This document shows positions 13,996 through 21,730 of a stretch of 32,681 nucleotides of DNA, one piece after another. The stretch lies in NCBI GenBank assembly GCA_031551625.1, contig JAVBNJ010000103.1:1-32681 (forward strand), in the 5' to 3' direction. How positions within the stretch are numbered: the stretch's first letter is position 1; every line of letters starts with the position of its first letter. Source of the stretch: JAVBNJ01 sp031551625 (lineage in GTDB: Bacteria; Bacteroidota; Bacteroidia; Bacteroidales; UBA932). A program made the translations under genes and the position numbers. The notes under the pieces were generated by a model, which searched no databases, had not been told where the DNA came from, and saw nothing but the letters and a program-made list of their open reading frames with translations.

Positions 13996-15066
13996 TTATT
14001 TATTCTCCAGCCGTTTTCGTTCTTGCGCTACTACTTGGTGGAGTTTTTGCTGCAACAATTTTTTGGAAGGTAATTCGGTAATATATTCGGCTACTTTTAT
14101 GCCCGCTTGGCCCAACTGCAACAATTCAATTTGCTCGTGGTTGCCCTCGGCGCAAAGAATCAAGCCCAGCGGAATGTTTTCATTCGGTTGCATTTCGTGT
14201 TTTTCTATCCAACGCAAGTACAGTTCCATTTGCGACTTGTATTCAGCTTTAAATTTTCCAAGCTTTAGTTCAATAGCTACCAAGCGTTGCAACTTACGGT
14301 GAAAAAACAATAAATCCAATTTAAAATCTTCGCCGTCTATTATCATGCGTTTTTGCCGTTCCACAAAAGCAAAGCCCTGCCCCAATTCCAGAATGAATTG
14401 TTCTAACTCGCGAAGAATAGATTCTTCCAATGTTTTTTCGCTAAAGTTGTTTTTCAATCCCAGGAAGTCGAGAAAATAAGGACTGCGGAACACCAGGTCG
14501 GGCGAGAGAATATCGTTATCACGCAGGTCGGCCAGTTCTTGCTTTATCAATTTCTCGGGTTTCCGACTAATGGCTGTTCGTTCATAGAGCATCCCGTCAA
14601 TTTTGTCGCGTAAAGTGCGTACGCTCCACCGCTCCATGCGGCACATTTCTATGTAAAACTCGCGTTGCAGCGGGTCTTTGAGGGGTAGAATAGCTATTAT
14701 ATGGGTCCATGTCAATTGTCGTACCAGTGATACGACAATTTCAATATCTTGAAACTCAGATGCAAATTGCATCATTCGGCGTAAACTTTTTTCTTCAAAA
14801 CCTTTACCATAATGTTCTTGCAATTGCCGTGACAATGTCGCGACAATTTGAGTACCATATTCTGCACGTTCATTTTGCAAAATTTCATCGTTGATGCGTT
14901 TACCGATTTGCCAATACATAAATGTCAAACCCGAATTGACGGTTTGCGCCACGCGGCCGCGTGTTTGGTCAATCAGTAAACGGATGTCGGCAAAAAGATT
15001 TTCTTCCGGCTTTTGAATTTTCGGTGCCTTCGCCGATTTGAGAGGTAAAACTTGCTTTTTAGCCAT
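13996..15066 (-). CDS. DUF1016 / YhcG-type PD-(D/E)XK nuclease family protein
   Basis: 356 residues. The N-terminal DUF1016_N domain (residues ~25-180) shows MYWQIGKRI, LSRQLQEHYGKGFEEKSLRRM, LSWTH-like LTWTHIIAIL and REFYIEMC. The C-terminal nuclease domain (residues ~200-340) shows DFKLDLLFFHRKLQRLVAIELK, giving the D-x(n)-ExK core of the PD-(D/E)XK fold. Family members are linked to DNA repair/recombination and often occur in restriction or defence neighbourhoods. The start at ATG 15066 gives a full-length product. Two copies of a 27-base palindrome lie inside the coding sequence and both encode IV-x-x-L-x-RQL. Confidence 0.9.
   Translation of the reverse strand: MAKKQVLPLKSAKAPKIQKPEENLFADIRLLIDQTRGRVAQTVNSGLTFMYWQIGKRINDEILQNERAEYGTQIVATLSRQLQEHYGKGFEEKSLRRMMQFASEFQDIEIVVSLVRQLTWTHIIAILPLKDPLQREFYIEMCRMERWSVRTLRDKIDGMLYERTAISRKPEKLIKQELADLRDNDILSPDLVFRSPYFLDFLGLKNNFSEKTLEESILRELEQFILELGQGFAFVERQKRMIIDGEDFKLDLLFFHRKLQRLVAIELKLGKFKAEYKSQMELYLRWIEKHEMQPNENIPLGLILCAEGNHEQIELLQLGQAGIKVAEYITELPSKKLLQQKLHQVVAQERKRLENK
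14714..14740. repeat. 27-base palindrome, copy 2, inside the DUF1016 gene
   Basis: AATTGTCGTACCA, a central G, and TGATACGACAATT: 13-base arms with one mismatch. Encodes EIVVSLVRQL on the minus strand. Nearly identical to copy 1 at 13761. Confidence 0.8.
14822..14848. repeat. 27-base palindrome, copy 3, inside the DUF1016 gene
   Basis: AATTGCCGTGACA, a central A, and TGTCGCGACAATT: same 13-1-13 architecture with two mismatches. Encodes QIVATLSRQL on the minus strand, a paralogous peptide of copy 2 in the same frame. Confidence 0.65.
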
Positions 15067-15126
15067 GGGTCTATAGTTTTTAGACGTCTATTGCGGCTGT
15101 TCCTTTATTTTAGCAATGGCGGGGAG

Positions 15127-15603
15127 CTACGAATTGGCTTTACTGATAATTTTCAGCGTCTGCGAATCCGTAATTTTTTCGCAATAGCAGCAAGTGAGTT
15201 TGATGCCGCTTTCGGTAAGTTGTGCATCAAAGCGGGTTTCAATATTTTGGTGGTTAGTTACGCACTTAGGATTTACGCAGCGGGCAATGCCAACAATAGT
15301 TTCAGGAATGGTTACACTGCGTTTTTCAATCACCTGGTAATCGCGTATAATGTTGAATTTGGCGTGTGGGGCTATCAGAGCAATGCGGTTTATATCATCG
15401 TCTTCAAAAAACGTATCGGTAATTTTGATGATTGCTTTGCTGCCCATACGTTTGCTCTCTAGGTTCATACCAAAAGTAAGCTGGCTTACGCAATGCTCCA
15501 GCCCTAAAAGTTCAATAACCCGGAAAAGCGCTGTCGACGGGATGTGGTCGATGACCGTACCATTTTTAATAGCGCTTACTTTAAACTCTTTTTCGCGTTC
15601 CAT
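15127..15603 (-). CDS. pyrI: Aspartate carbamoyltransferase regulatory subunit
   Basis: 158 residues from ATG 15603; the longer frame needs a TTG at 15624, and MEREKEFKVSAIKNGTVIDHIP is the usual N-terminus. It binds the catalytic trimers of PyrB and transmits nucleotide (ATP/CTP) control of pyrimidine synthesis. The C-terminal zinc site is complete: CVNPKC (C-x4-C) and CCYC (C-x2-C). The nucleotide-binding start VIDHIPS and LIAPHAKFNIIRDY are present. It follows pyrB by 37 bp on the same strand, as in other pyrBI operons. Confidence 0.96.
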   Translation of the reverse strand: MEREKEFKVSAIKNGTVIDHIPSTALFRVIELLGLEHCVSQLTFGMNLESKRMGSKAIIKITDTFFEDDDINRIALIAPHAKFNIIRDYQVIEKRSVTIPETIVGIARCVNPKCVTNHQNIETRFDAQLTESGIKLTCCYCEKITDSQTLKIISKANS

Positions 15604-15640
15604 ATTTTTTAATTCAAGATTCAATAGTAAAAATTCAAAA

Positions 15641-16546
15641 TTATTTGTTCAGCAAATGAGCCATAATAGCCATGCGGGCATACACACCGTTGCGGGCTTG
15701 TTCAAAATAATAGGCGAAAGGTGTATCATCCACATCCGTATGAATCTCGTTGACACGCGGCAGCGGATGCAGGATTTTCATCGTAGGCTTCGCTACATCA
15801 AGCATCGATTTTCTTAATGTATACACATCTTTTACCTTCTCATATTCAATGGGGTCTTGGAAACGCTCACGCTGTACACGTGTCATATACAGGATATCGG
15901 TACCGGCAATATTGCTGCCGAGATCAGTATGTTCTTCGTAGGTGAGGCCGCGTTGGTTGAGATACGTTTTGTATTCGTCGGGCATACGCAAGGATGGCGG
16001 TGCAATAAACTTGAATCGTGCGTTGAACAACGACATGGCTTGCAGCAGCGAGTGTACGGTGCGTCCGTACTTCAGGTCGCCCACCATTGTTATATGCAGG
16101 TTGTCGAGCGTACCTTGTGTTTTTTGGATGGAATACAAATCCAACAACGTTTGTGTCGGGTGCTGATTGGCTCCATCGCCGGCATTGACAACCGGTACTC
16201 GCGAAATTTCCGATGCATACCGTGCACTGCCCTCCAACGGATGCCGCATGACAATCAAATCGGCATAATTGGCAACCATCATAATCGTATCTTTCAACGA
16301 TTCGCCTTTGGTAACACTGGTATTACCCGCATCGGAAAAGCCAATGACACGCGCCCCCAAACGGTTGGCTGCGGTTTCGAAACTCAGCCGTGTGCGGGTC
16401 GATGGCTCGAAGAAGATAGACGCAACAACCTTGTCGGCCAGCAGTTGTTGCTGTGGGTTTTTCTCGAAGCCGGCTGCGCGGTTCAAGACGTGCAGCAACT
16501 CATCCTTCGGAAAATCATTGATAGCTATTAAACTTTTCGGCAACAT
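15641..16546 (-). CDS. pyrB: Aspartate carbamoyltransferase catalytic subunit
   Basis: 301 residues; joins carbamoyl phosphate and aspartate to carbamoyl aspartate in pyrimidine synthesis. The carbamoyl-phosphate motif STRTR (residues 49-53, in FEPSTRTRLSFETA) and HPTQTLLDL (129-137) are intact, as are the MRHPLEG loop and the C-terminal LHPLPRVNEI. Starts 15 bp after the yigZ stop and precedes pyrI, suggesting a yigZ-pyrB-pyrI transcript. I see no pyrimidine-sensing attenuator in the short leader. Confidence 0.97.
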   Translation of the reverse strand: MLPKSLIAINDFPKDELLHVLNRAAGFEKNPQQQLLADKVVASIFFEPSTRTRLSFETAANRLGARVIGFSDAGNTSVTKGESLKDTIMMVANYADLIVMRHPLEGSARYASEISRVPVVNAGDGANQHPTQTLLDLYSIQKTQGTLDNLHITMVGDLKYGRTVHSLLQAMSLFNARFKFIAPPSLRMPDEYKTYLNQRGLTYEEHTDLGSNIAGTDILYMTRVQRERFQDPIEYEKVKDVYTLRKSMLDVAKPTMKILHPLPRVNEIHTDVDDTPFAYYFEQARNGVYARMAIMAHLLNK

Positions 16547-16561
16547 ATTGAATTCAAAGAT

Positions 16562-17167
16562 TTAAAAATTTAAAGATTGGCTGGCGCCAATATTAATTAG
16601 TTTTTTTTGTATGTTTTCTTTTTTACTTTTCGGAACGGCAAGCTGTAATATACAATCGTTATCGAATTGCTGTGCTATAATGTCAAGCTGCTCGTCCTTT
16701 ATTAATTTCATCACTGCATTCATATCATTGTAATGAAATGAAAAAGTCAGTTCATCTTTCGCTATTTGTTCCACTACCGTAGCGTTGTCGAGCGCATCTG
16801 CGGTGGCGCTGCGGTAGGCATTGATCAAACCCGGCACGCCCAGTTGAATGCCTCCGAAATAACGCACAACCACTACTAAAGTATTGATTAATTCGCGCGA
16901 CAGCAACTGGCCCAGTATCGGTTTCCCACCGGTCGATGACGGCTCTCCGTCGTCGTTGGCGCGCCACTGCTCGCCGGTAAGCCCTATGCGGTAAGCAAAG
17001 CAATGGTGTCGTGCGTCAAAATATTCTTTCTTTAAATCCTGTACATGTTGTTTAACTTCGTTATCAGTCATTACCGGAAATGCATACGCCAAAAATTTGC
17101 TACCCTTCTCCTTGTATAAGCCGGTGGAGGGTGCTGCGATTGTTCGGTATGTATCCGGTTGTATCAT
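16562..17167 (-). CDS. yigZ: YigZ / IMPACT family protein
   Basis: 201 residues. The UPF0029 N-terminal domain carries KEKGSKFLAYAFPV, HHCFAYRIG, NDDGEPSSTGGKPIL and VVVRYFGGIQLGVPGLINAY; the C-terminal ~60 residues form the DUF1949 ferredoxin-like part. Bacterial members are small conserved proteins whose eukaryotic relative IMPACT binds Gcn1 in translation control. The exact role in bacteria is not established. It leads the pyrBI genes by only 15 bp, which probably reflects shared transcription rather than shared function. Confidence 0.92.
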   Translation of the reverse strand: MIQPDTYRTIAAPSTGLYKEKGSKFLAYAFPVMTDNEVKQHVQDLKKEYFDARHHCFAYRIGLTGEQWRANDDGEPSSTGGKPILGQLLSRELINTLVVVVRYFGGIQLGVPGLINAYRSATADALDNATVVEQIAKDELTFSFHYNDMNAVMKLIKDEQLDIIAQQFDNDCILQLAVPKSKKENIQKKLINIGASQSLNF

Positions 17168-17282
17168 TTAAATCGGCGGGTTTACCCTATCTTGCCAGTT
17201 TGTCCACATAATTTATCGGTACCAGCTAATCTTGAACCGAGCTTGCGAGCATACGAAGTAATTTTACATCTTGAACATAGAA

Positions 17283-17681
17283 TTATTTCCGTAACCGGTC
17301 GGCTGCTTTCACCATAGCTTCGTCGCGGGCAATGTAGCGCAATGCCAGAAACGTCAGGATTGCGGCCACTACAGGAAATACTGCCGTAACCGAAAATGCA
17401 CAATCCGGATTAGCCCTGAAAAAGGTATATGCCAACAATCCTTGCAATGCAAGCAGTACAATAGTAGTAAGAGTACATAACTGAATTTGCAGCGGCCGGC
17501 GACGATACAGGAAAATAGTTACGAGCGGCAACACCACTGCTACAATCATGAGTACCAGCACGGGTATAGAGTCGCTATACGCAACTTTATGCTCTCCGAT
17601 ACTATAAAACGGCACAAAAAAAAGCGAGACTAACAGTCCGCAGGCAATCATCAAAAATAGAGTTTGGATACGTTGAATCAT
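17283..17681 (-). CDS. DUF4293 family four-helix membrane protein
   Basis: 132 residues starting MIQRIQTLFLMIACGLL, the typical start of the Bacteroidetes DUF4293 family. Four membrane segments: residues ~5-27, ~40-60, ~72-90 and ~100-115. Then a short basic tail. Function unknown. A TATATTTG -7-like element lies at 17702-17709 on the minus strand, about 21 bases before the ATG. The 115 bp that follow, to the yigZ start, hold no feature I can support. Confidence 0.85.
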   Translation of the reverse strand: MIQRIQTLFLMIACGLLVSLFFVPFYSIGEHKVAYSDSIPVLVLMIVAVVLPLVTIFLYRRRPLQIQLCTLTTIVLLALQGLLAYTFFRANPDCAFSVTAVFPVVAAILTFLALRYIARDEAMVKAADRLRK

Positions 17682-17701
17682 GACACAAATAATTTATGCA
17701 A

Positions 17702-17709
17702 CAAATATA
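17702..17709 (-). promoter_or_regulatory. -7 element of the DUF4293 gene
   Basis: Minus strand TATATTTG matches TAnnTTTG, 21 bases before the ATG at 17681. No clear -33 element at the usual spacing. Confidence 0.45.
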
Positions 17710-17777
17710 CGGTTTTTTCCGCAAATTCCCGGTATGGGATGTGTAAAAGTTGCTAATAACTATTGCGGAGAATCCTT

Positions 17778-17785
17778 TAACTTTG
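17778..17785 (+). promoter_or_regulatory. -7 element of the nucleoside phosphorylase gene
   Basis: TAACTTTG matches TAnnTTTG and lies 28 bases before the ATG at 17814. A -33 element at ideal spacing is not seen. Confidence 0.55.
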
Positions 17786-17813
17786 TTTCGAAATTAACTT
17801 TTTAGTAATTGAA

Positions 17814-18704
17814 ATGGAAACAACAAGGGTAATTCCTTCGTCTGAGTTGATTATTAATGATGACGGCAGCGTATTTCACTTACATTTGAAACCGCATGAG
17901 ATAGCAGATACTATTATCCTCGTAGGCGATCCGGGTCGTGTAAAAACCGTGACAGACTTTTTTGATCACATTGACTACACGGCCAAAAACCGTGAATTCA
18001 TAAGCGTAACAGGTAGCTATAAAAAAACACCGTTAACAGTAGTAGCCACCGGAATCGGCACCGATAATATTGATATTGTGGTAACCGAACTGGACGCCCT
18101 CGCTAATGTAGATTTTGCAACACGGACTATTAAACCCGCACATCGCAAATTGACGTTTGTACGGTTAGGCTCATCAGGCGGATTGCAAAATCACATTGAC
18201 ATCGGCAATTACGTTTTCTCCACTATCTCCATAGGATTTGACGGGTTATTGAATTTCTACGGTGGACGCAATGAAGTGTGTTTACTCGATTATGAAAAGG
18301 CTTTTATCCGCCACATGAATTGGAATGAGCAACTTGCATCCCCTTATTTTGTTCGTGCTTCGGAAAAATTGGCTGCTTTGTTTGCCGATGTTACTATGCC
18401 GGGTATGACTATCTCTGCACCTGGTTTTTATGGCCCGCAAGGCCGCGTAGTTCGCTTATCGTTGGCCGACTCTGCGATGAATAAAAAAATAGAAAATTTC
18501 CGCTACAACGGGCAATGTATTACGAATTTTGAAATGGAGAGTTCTGCATTGGCTGGCTTGGCCAGGCTTCTGGGACACGATGCGGCAACTATTTGCTGCA
18601 TCATTGCCAATCGTGTGAAGTTGACAGCCATGTCCGATTACAAAATAAGAATGAAAGATATGATTGAAATGGCATTGAACAAACTGATTTCATTGACAGA
18701 TTAA
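17814..18704 (+). CDS. Nucleoside phosphorylase (uridine/purine phosphorylase family)
   Basis: 296 residues. ILVGDPGRVKTVTDFFD (residues ~36-52) is the phosphate-binding start of the PNP/UDP family. VVATGIGTDNIDIVVTEL and FVRLGSSGGLQ follow in order, and NFEMESSALAGLARLLGHDA (near residue 240) holds the ribose-binding Met-Glu pair. It cleaves a nucleoside with phosphate to ribose-1-phosphate and base, in nucleoside salvage. The exact base preference cannot be read here; the pattern is closest to uridine phosphorylase-like proteins of Bacteroidetes. Followed after 14 bp by a transglutaminase-like gene. Confidence 0.88.
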   Translation: METTRVIPSSELIINDDGSVFHLHLKPHEIADTIILVGDPGRVKTVTDFFDHIDYTAKNREFISVTGSYKKTPLTVVATGIGTDNIDIVVTELDALANVDFATRTIKPAHRKLTFVRLGSSGGLQNHIDIGNYVFSTISIGFDGLLNFYGGRNEVCLLDYEKAFIRHMNWNEQLASPYFVRASEKLAALFADVTMPGMTISAPGFYGPQGRVVRLSLADSAMNKKIENFRYNGQCITNFEMESSALAGLARLLGHDAATICCIIANRVKLTAMSDYKIRMKDMIEMALNKLISLTD

Positions 18705-18718
18705 TAATCCGCTGATTT

Positions 18719-19594
18719 ATGTCCACACAGGAATTACATACTCTTGTAAATTTACTTGATGACCCCGATACGGTTGTATACGATGCCGTAGCCTCACGGT
18801 TTCTCGAACAGGGGAATTATTCTATTCCATTCTTGGAACAGGTGTGGACGCAAACAATAGATGTGAAAAAACGTGTACGTATCGAAAACCTTATCCAGCA
18901 AATTCATACCAACGATGTGATGCACGGCTTGCAGCAATGGATTGACGGGCCTCACCGCAATTTGCTCGAAGGGGCATACTGGTTGGCTAAGGAACATTAT
19001 CCGAAACTGCAATTACAAGAATTGGAGCGGCTGGTAGACGACATTACCAAGGATATTTGGGTAGCACTGGCCGACGAGAAACTTCCACCGCTCAACCGCA
19101 TCAATGTATTCAACAATTTTTTTTACCGTCTTCACAAATTCGGCGCTTCCGACGAACCATTAAATCCCACTTATTGCTGCATCAACCGAGTGTTGGAAAC
19201 CAAGAGTGGCAACGATGCCTCGCTTGGATTATTGTACCTGCATATTGCACAGCAAATAGGATTGCCCATCTACGGCGTATGCCTACCGGGTTTATTCCTG
19301 TTAGCCTACATAAATTCGTTCGGCGACATACTTTGTTATATCAATCCAATCAACAAAGGTCTATGGTCCGATAGGAAAGCGTTAACAGATTATCTCGTCA
19401 AGAAGCAACAAGTAGAACCGCTGGAGCAATACTATCAACCTTGTTCCAATACAATGTCCCTGCTACGCCTTATCGAATTTACGATATACGCCTACGAACA
19501 GGAAAACAATACATCGCAAGCGGCTATTTACCGTTCGTTTGCATCACTTTTTGCCGGAAAAACGTCCCATCTCTTGGGAGAGGAACCTTTATAA
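18719..19594 (+). CDS. SirB1 / transglutaminase-like family protein
   Basis: 291 residues. The core PTYCCINRVLETKSGNDASLGLLYLHIAQQIGLPIYGVCLPG aligns in pattern with the SirB1 (transglut_core2) family: a conserved NxVLxxxxG segment, then LYLxxAxxxGLPxxGVxxPG. The position where true transglutaminases carry the catalytic Cys reads DASLG, as is common in this family, so enzyme activity is doubtful. Residues 1-110 form a helical N-terminal region. Linked to the nucleoside phosphorylase gene (14-bp gap). Function unknown. A strong hairpin follows immediately. Confidence 0.8.
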   Translation: MSTQELHTLVNLLDDPDTVVYDAVASRFLEQGNYSIPFLEQVWTQTIDVKKRVRIENLIQQIHTNDVMHGLQQWIDGPHRNLLEGAYWLAKEHYPKLQLQELERLVDDITKDIWVALADEKLPPLNRINVFNNFFYRLHKFGASDEPLNPTYCCINRVLETKSGNDASLGLLYLHIAQQIGLPIYGVCLPGLFLLAYINSFGDILCYINPINKGLWSDRKALTDYLVKKQQVEPLEQYYQPCSNTMSLLRLIEFTIYAYEQENNTSQAAIYRSFASLFAGKTSHLLGEEPL

Positions 19595-19629
19595 AAGGCG
19601 AAACAGGGATAGAGTCCCTGTCCGCCTTT
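19594..19629 (+). terminator. Hairpin terminator after the SirB1-like gene
   Basis: AAAGGCG (19594-19600) pairs with CGCCTTT (19623-19629) and ACAGGGA (19603-19609) with TCCCTGT (19615-19621), around a 5-base loop. It begins at the last base of the stop codon. The following run is not purely T. Confidence 0.75.
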
Positions 19630-19869
19630 AACCTAACCTAAAATTTAACCCATGAAAATATTCCTATTTTCAACTGCAAAGGTACTGCTATAGTATGTAT
19701 TTATCGTTATGACAATATTAAGTTGATGTTAAATTCATTTAGCAGATGCTAATATTTGCCATTTTTTCAACGATTTACACCTATTTTTCTTTATTTTAGA
19801 TATATTTTATGATATTTTAACAATTTTTACTTGATGCAAAATTTTAATCATAAAAACACTAAACGAGTA
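19630..19869. other. AT-rich intergenic stretch between convergent genes
   Basis: About 240 bases of very AT-rich sequence between the SirB1-like gene (+) and ribF (-). A minus-strand TACCTTTG at 19678-19685 looks like a -7 element but has no matching -33 element and no gene to serve. No ORF or structured element is convincing. Confidence 0.5.
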
Positions 19870-20748
19870 TTAAAATTTTGTACAACTTTCGCGATCGCAA
19901 TGGAGTTGAGCTTTCAATTCGTCGAGCGAGTCAAAGCGACGTTCGTCGCGAATGCGGGCAACAAACTCAATTGTTAAGTCCTGCCCGTAAATATCTTCGT
20001 TGAAATTGAAGATATGCGTTTCGATAGTACGGGCTGCAGCCTGCTGCACCGTTGGGCGTGTACCAATGTTGCACATGCCGCCATACACTTTGTCGCCACG
20101 CAATACTTGCACGGCATACACACCATTGGCCGGTACCTGCTTCAACGGTTCGTAGAGTTGCATGTTGGCTGTCGGAAAACCCAACACACGCCCCAAATGC
20201 TGTCCTTCCACTACCACACCATCGAGTCGATAATAATAGCCAAGGTAATGATTGGCTATATCAACATTGCCATTGAGCAACGCTTCGCGGATTTTGGTAG
20301 AACTGATAGCCCCTGCTGTATTGGTAATAGCCTTGATCCGTTCGATACGGATACCCAGCTCTGCCCCTATTTCGCGCATCTGCTCATAGCCTGCATCAGC
20401 ATTAGCACCTAAGTGGTGATCATAGCCCACAACCAGTGTATTGACGTGAAACTGTTGATGCAGGTAGGTTGCAAAAAACTGCTCGGGCGATAGTTTAGAA
20501 AATTCCTCAGTAAATGGTAATACAAAGACGTGCTTAATACCTAAACGATGCAATCGCATTTTTTTTTCGTCAAGCGAATTAAGCAAACGCACACGCTCGG
20601 CATCGTGGTGAAGCACTACACGCGGATGCGGCCAAAATGTAATTACCGCACTCTCGCAACCTTTCTCACCAGCCAAGGTGACCACTCGCTGCAAAACCGC
20701 ACGGTGCCCCTTATGCACGCCGTCAAAAAAACCGGTAGTAGCTATCAT
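19870..20748 (-). CDS. ribF: Bifunctional riboflavin kinase / FAD synthetase
   Basis: 292 residues. N-terminal FAD synthetase domain: TTGFFDGVHKGHRAVL (nucleotidyltransferase loop with the HxGH-like HKGH) and ITFWPHPR. ISSTKIREAL is the ISSTxxR signature. C-terminal flavokinase domain: GRVLGFPTANM, VYGGMCNIGTRPTV and the ETHIFNF segment. Makes FMN and FAD from riboflavin. The start is fixed at ATG 20748, because an in-frame TAA lies three codons upstream; this makes the N-terminus slightly shorter than in most homologues. No FMN riboswitch is visible in the short leader. Confidence 0.95.
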   Translation of the reverse strand: MIATTGFFDGVHKGHRAVLQRVVTLAGEKGCESAVITFWPHPRVVLHHDAERVRLLNSLDEKKMRLHRLGIKHVFVLPFTEEFSKLSPEQFFATYLHQQFHVNTLVVGYDHHLGANADAGYEQMREIGAELGIRIERIKAITNTAGAISSTKIREALLNGNVDIANHYLGYYYRLDGVVVEGQHLGRVLGFPTANMQLYEPLKQVPANGVYAVQVLRGDKVYGGMCNIGTRPTVQQAAARTIETHIFNFNEDIYGQDLTIEFVARIRDERRFDSLDELKAQLHCDRESCTKF

Positions 20749-20779
20749 ACAATATTACGTATTGACTAATTTTGAGCGA

Positions 20780-20787
20780 CAAAGATA
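20780..20787 (-). promoter_or_regulatory. -7 element of ribF
   Basis: Minus strand TATCTTTG, 31 bases before the ribF ATG. It is divergent from the promoter at 20814-20845; the two lie within about 65 bp. Confidence 0.6.
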
Positions 20788-20813
20788 CAAAAATAGAACC
20801 AATAGTCGAACCT

Positions 20814-20845
20814 GTTGCACAGGCAGCTTTTTTCTACTATCTTTG
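20814..20845 (+). promoter_or_regulatory. Promoter of the small secreted protein gene
   Basis: GTTG (20814-20817), 20 bases, TATCTTTG (20838-20845): a good Bacteroidetes promoter. The ATG follows 15 bases later, so the leader is very short. Confidence 0.75.
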
Positions 20846-20860
20846 CAGCAGTAAAAAATA

Positions 20861-21217
20861 ATGAAAAAAACACTGATCATATTGCTGTGTGCTTTTATAG
20901 GCATTGGAGCCTCTGGGAATATGATTCCTGTGCATGCCGCTACAGCAACTGTTGATAATACAATAAAGTATTTCTTCAGAGAGAATACACCTGTTACGTC
21001 ATTCGTCGATGTATCTTGTTTGATAACGCCCGGTATAAGCTGCCCGCGGATTTCTTCGTCCGAAACATCATCATCACACGACCGGCTATTCTATACTATG
21101 AATCTGGCCAGTCATTGGAACAAGATACAACAGTCTATTACTAATCTTTTAGTTGTTCTCCATACTACAGCTTGCCACCATCCGGATTGCGTGCTGCTGC
21201 AGCGATTGAACTGTTGA
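20861..21217 (+). CDS. Small secreted protein of unknown function
   Basis: 118 residues with a signal peptide (MKKTLIILLCAFIGIGASG, cleavage probably near HAATA). The mature part of about 90 residues has five cysteines, including ACHHPDC and a C-terminal Cys, which suggests disulfides after export. I do not recognise a family. The start is supported by the promoter at 20814-20845. It ends 102 bp before the next gene, which has its own promoter, so it may be monocistronic. Confidence 0.65.
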   Translation: MKKTLIILLCAFIGIGASGNMIPVHAATATVDNTIKYFFRENTPVTSFVDVSCLITPGISCPRISSSETSSSHDRLFYTMNLASHWNKIQQSITNLLVVLHTTACHHPDCVLLQRLNC

Positions 21218-21262
21218 TAGCATACGTTTTCACATAGTTAATTTCATGTGACTTATGCACAT

Positions 21263-21294
21263 TTTGCGCATAAAAAACGTTAACTCTATCTTCG
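21263..21294 (+). promoter_or_regulatory. Promoter of the decarboxylase-subunit genes
   Basis: TTTG (21263-21266), 20 bases, TATCTTCG (21287-21294): one mismatch in the -7 element. The first ATG is at 21320. Confidence 0.65.
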
Positions 21295-21319
21295 TTTAAT
21301 CTATAAAAAAACAATAATC

Positions 21320-21730
21320 ATGATAACTGTAATGCTAAGCACACTGGCAATGATGGCTGGTGCTTTTGCCATAGGTTTTGCGGTAGCCTTCCTTATAAAA
21401 GGCATCGGCAATTTACTGAATAAGCTCGAAACATTTTCGTATACCCACTACCTCTTGGCTATGAAACGAGTTCGCAATATCCACAAAATACGTACCGTGC
21501 AAATAAAACAATTGTTTATAGCCATGCAAATAAACTCGAAAGATATCTTACTGGATTATTCGTATCCTAATCAACAGGCAAGCGGGGTTATTGATTACAA
21601 TGTAGACAATGAATTGTTGCATTATCGCAGGGGACAAGCCGATGGAAATTTTTCGTACCAAGCAAACAATAAACCATTAAATTCAATAACCGACAACCAT
21701 TTCCTTCACTACCGTTATGGACAATATTGA
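21320..21730 (+). CDS. Small single-span membrane protein, possible accessory subunit of the decarboxylase
   Basis: 136 residues. One hydrophobic segment at residues 3-28 (MLSTLAMMAGAFAIGFAVAF), then a soluble tail of ~105 residues rich in Asn, Tyr and His (DNELLHYRRGQ and DNHFLHYRYGQ near the end are an internal repeat). Its 3' end overlaps the beta-subunit gene by 14 bp, so the two are translationally coupled. Known Na+-decarboxylases have small one-helix gamma/delta subunits with long tails in this position. I infer an analogous role, but the sequence shows no clear OadG signature. Confidence 0.6.
   Translation: MITVMLSTLAMMAGAFAIGFAVAFLIKGIGNLLNKLETFSYTHYLLAMKRVRNIHKIRTVQIKQLFIAMQINSKDILLDYSYPNQQASGVIDYNVDNELLHYRRGQADGNFSYQANNKPLNSITDNHFLHYRYGQY

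Noticed and set aside
14714..14848. Possible CRISPR or tandem array
   Set aside because: The repeated palindromes are only two or three, lie in coding sequence and have no regular spacers. No CRISPR array or cas gene is seen in the window.
16547..16561. pyrBI attenuator
   Set aside because: Only 15 bases separate yigZ and pyrB; there is no room for a leader peptide and terminator.
17182..17403. 73-codon minus-strand frame overlapping the DUF4293 gene
   Set aside because: Mostly an out-of-frame reading of DUF4293 with no motif; DUF4293 has the recognisable start and membrane segments.
19678..19685. Minus-strand TACCTTTG as a promoter between SirB1-like gene and ribF
   Set aside because: No -33 element at 18-21 bases and no minus-strand gene downstream; likely chance in AT-rich sequence.
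20749..20787. FMN riboswitch upstream of ribF
   Set aside because: The leader after the -7 element is only about 25 bases, too short for the aptamer, and none of its conserved segments is present.
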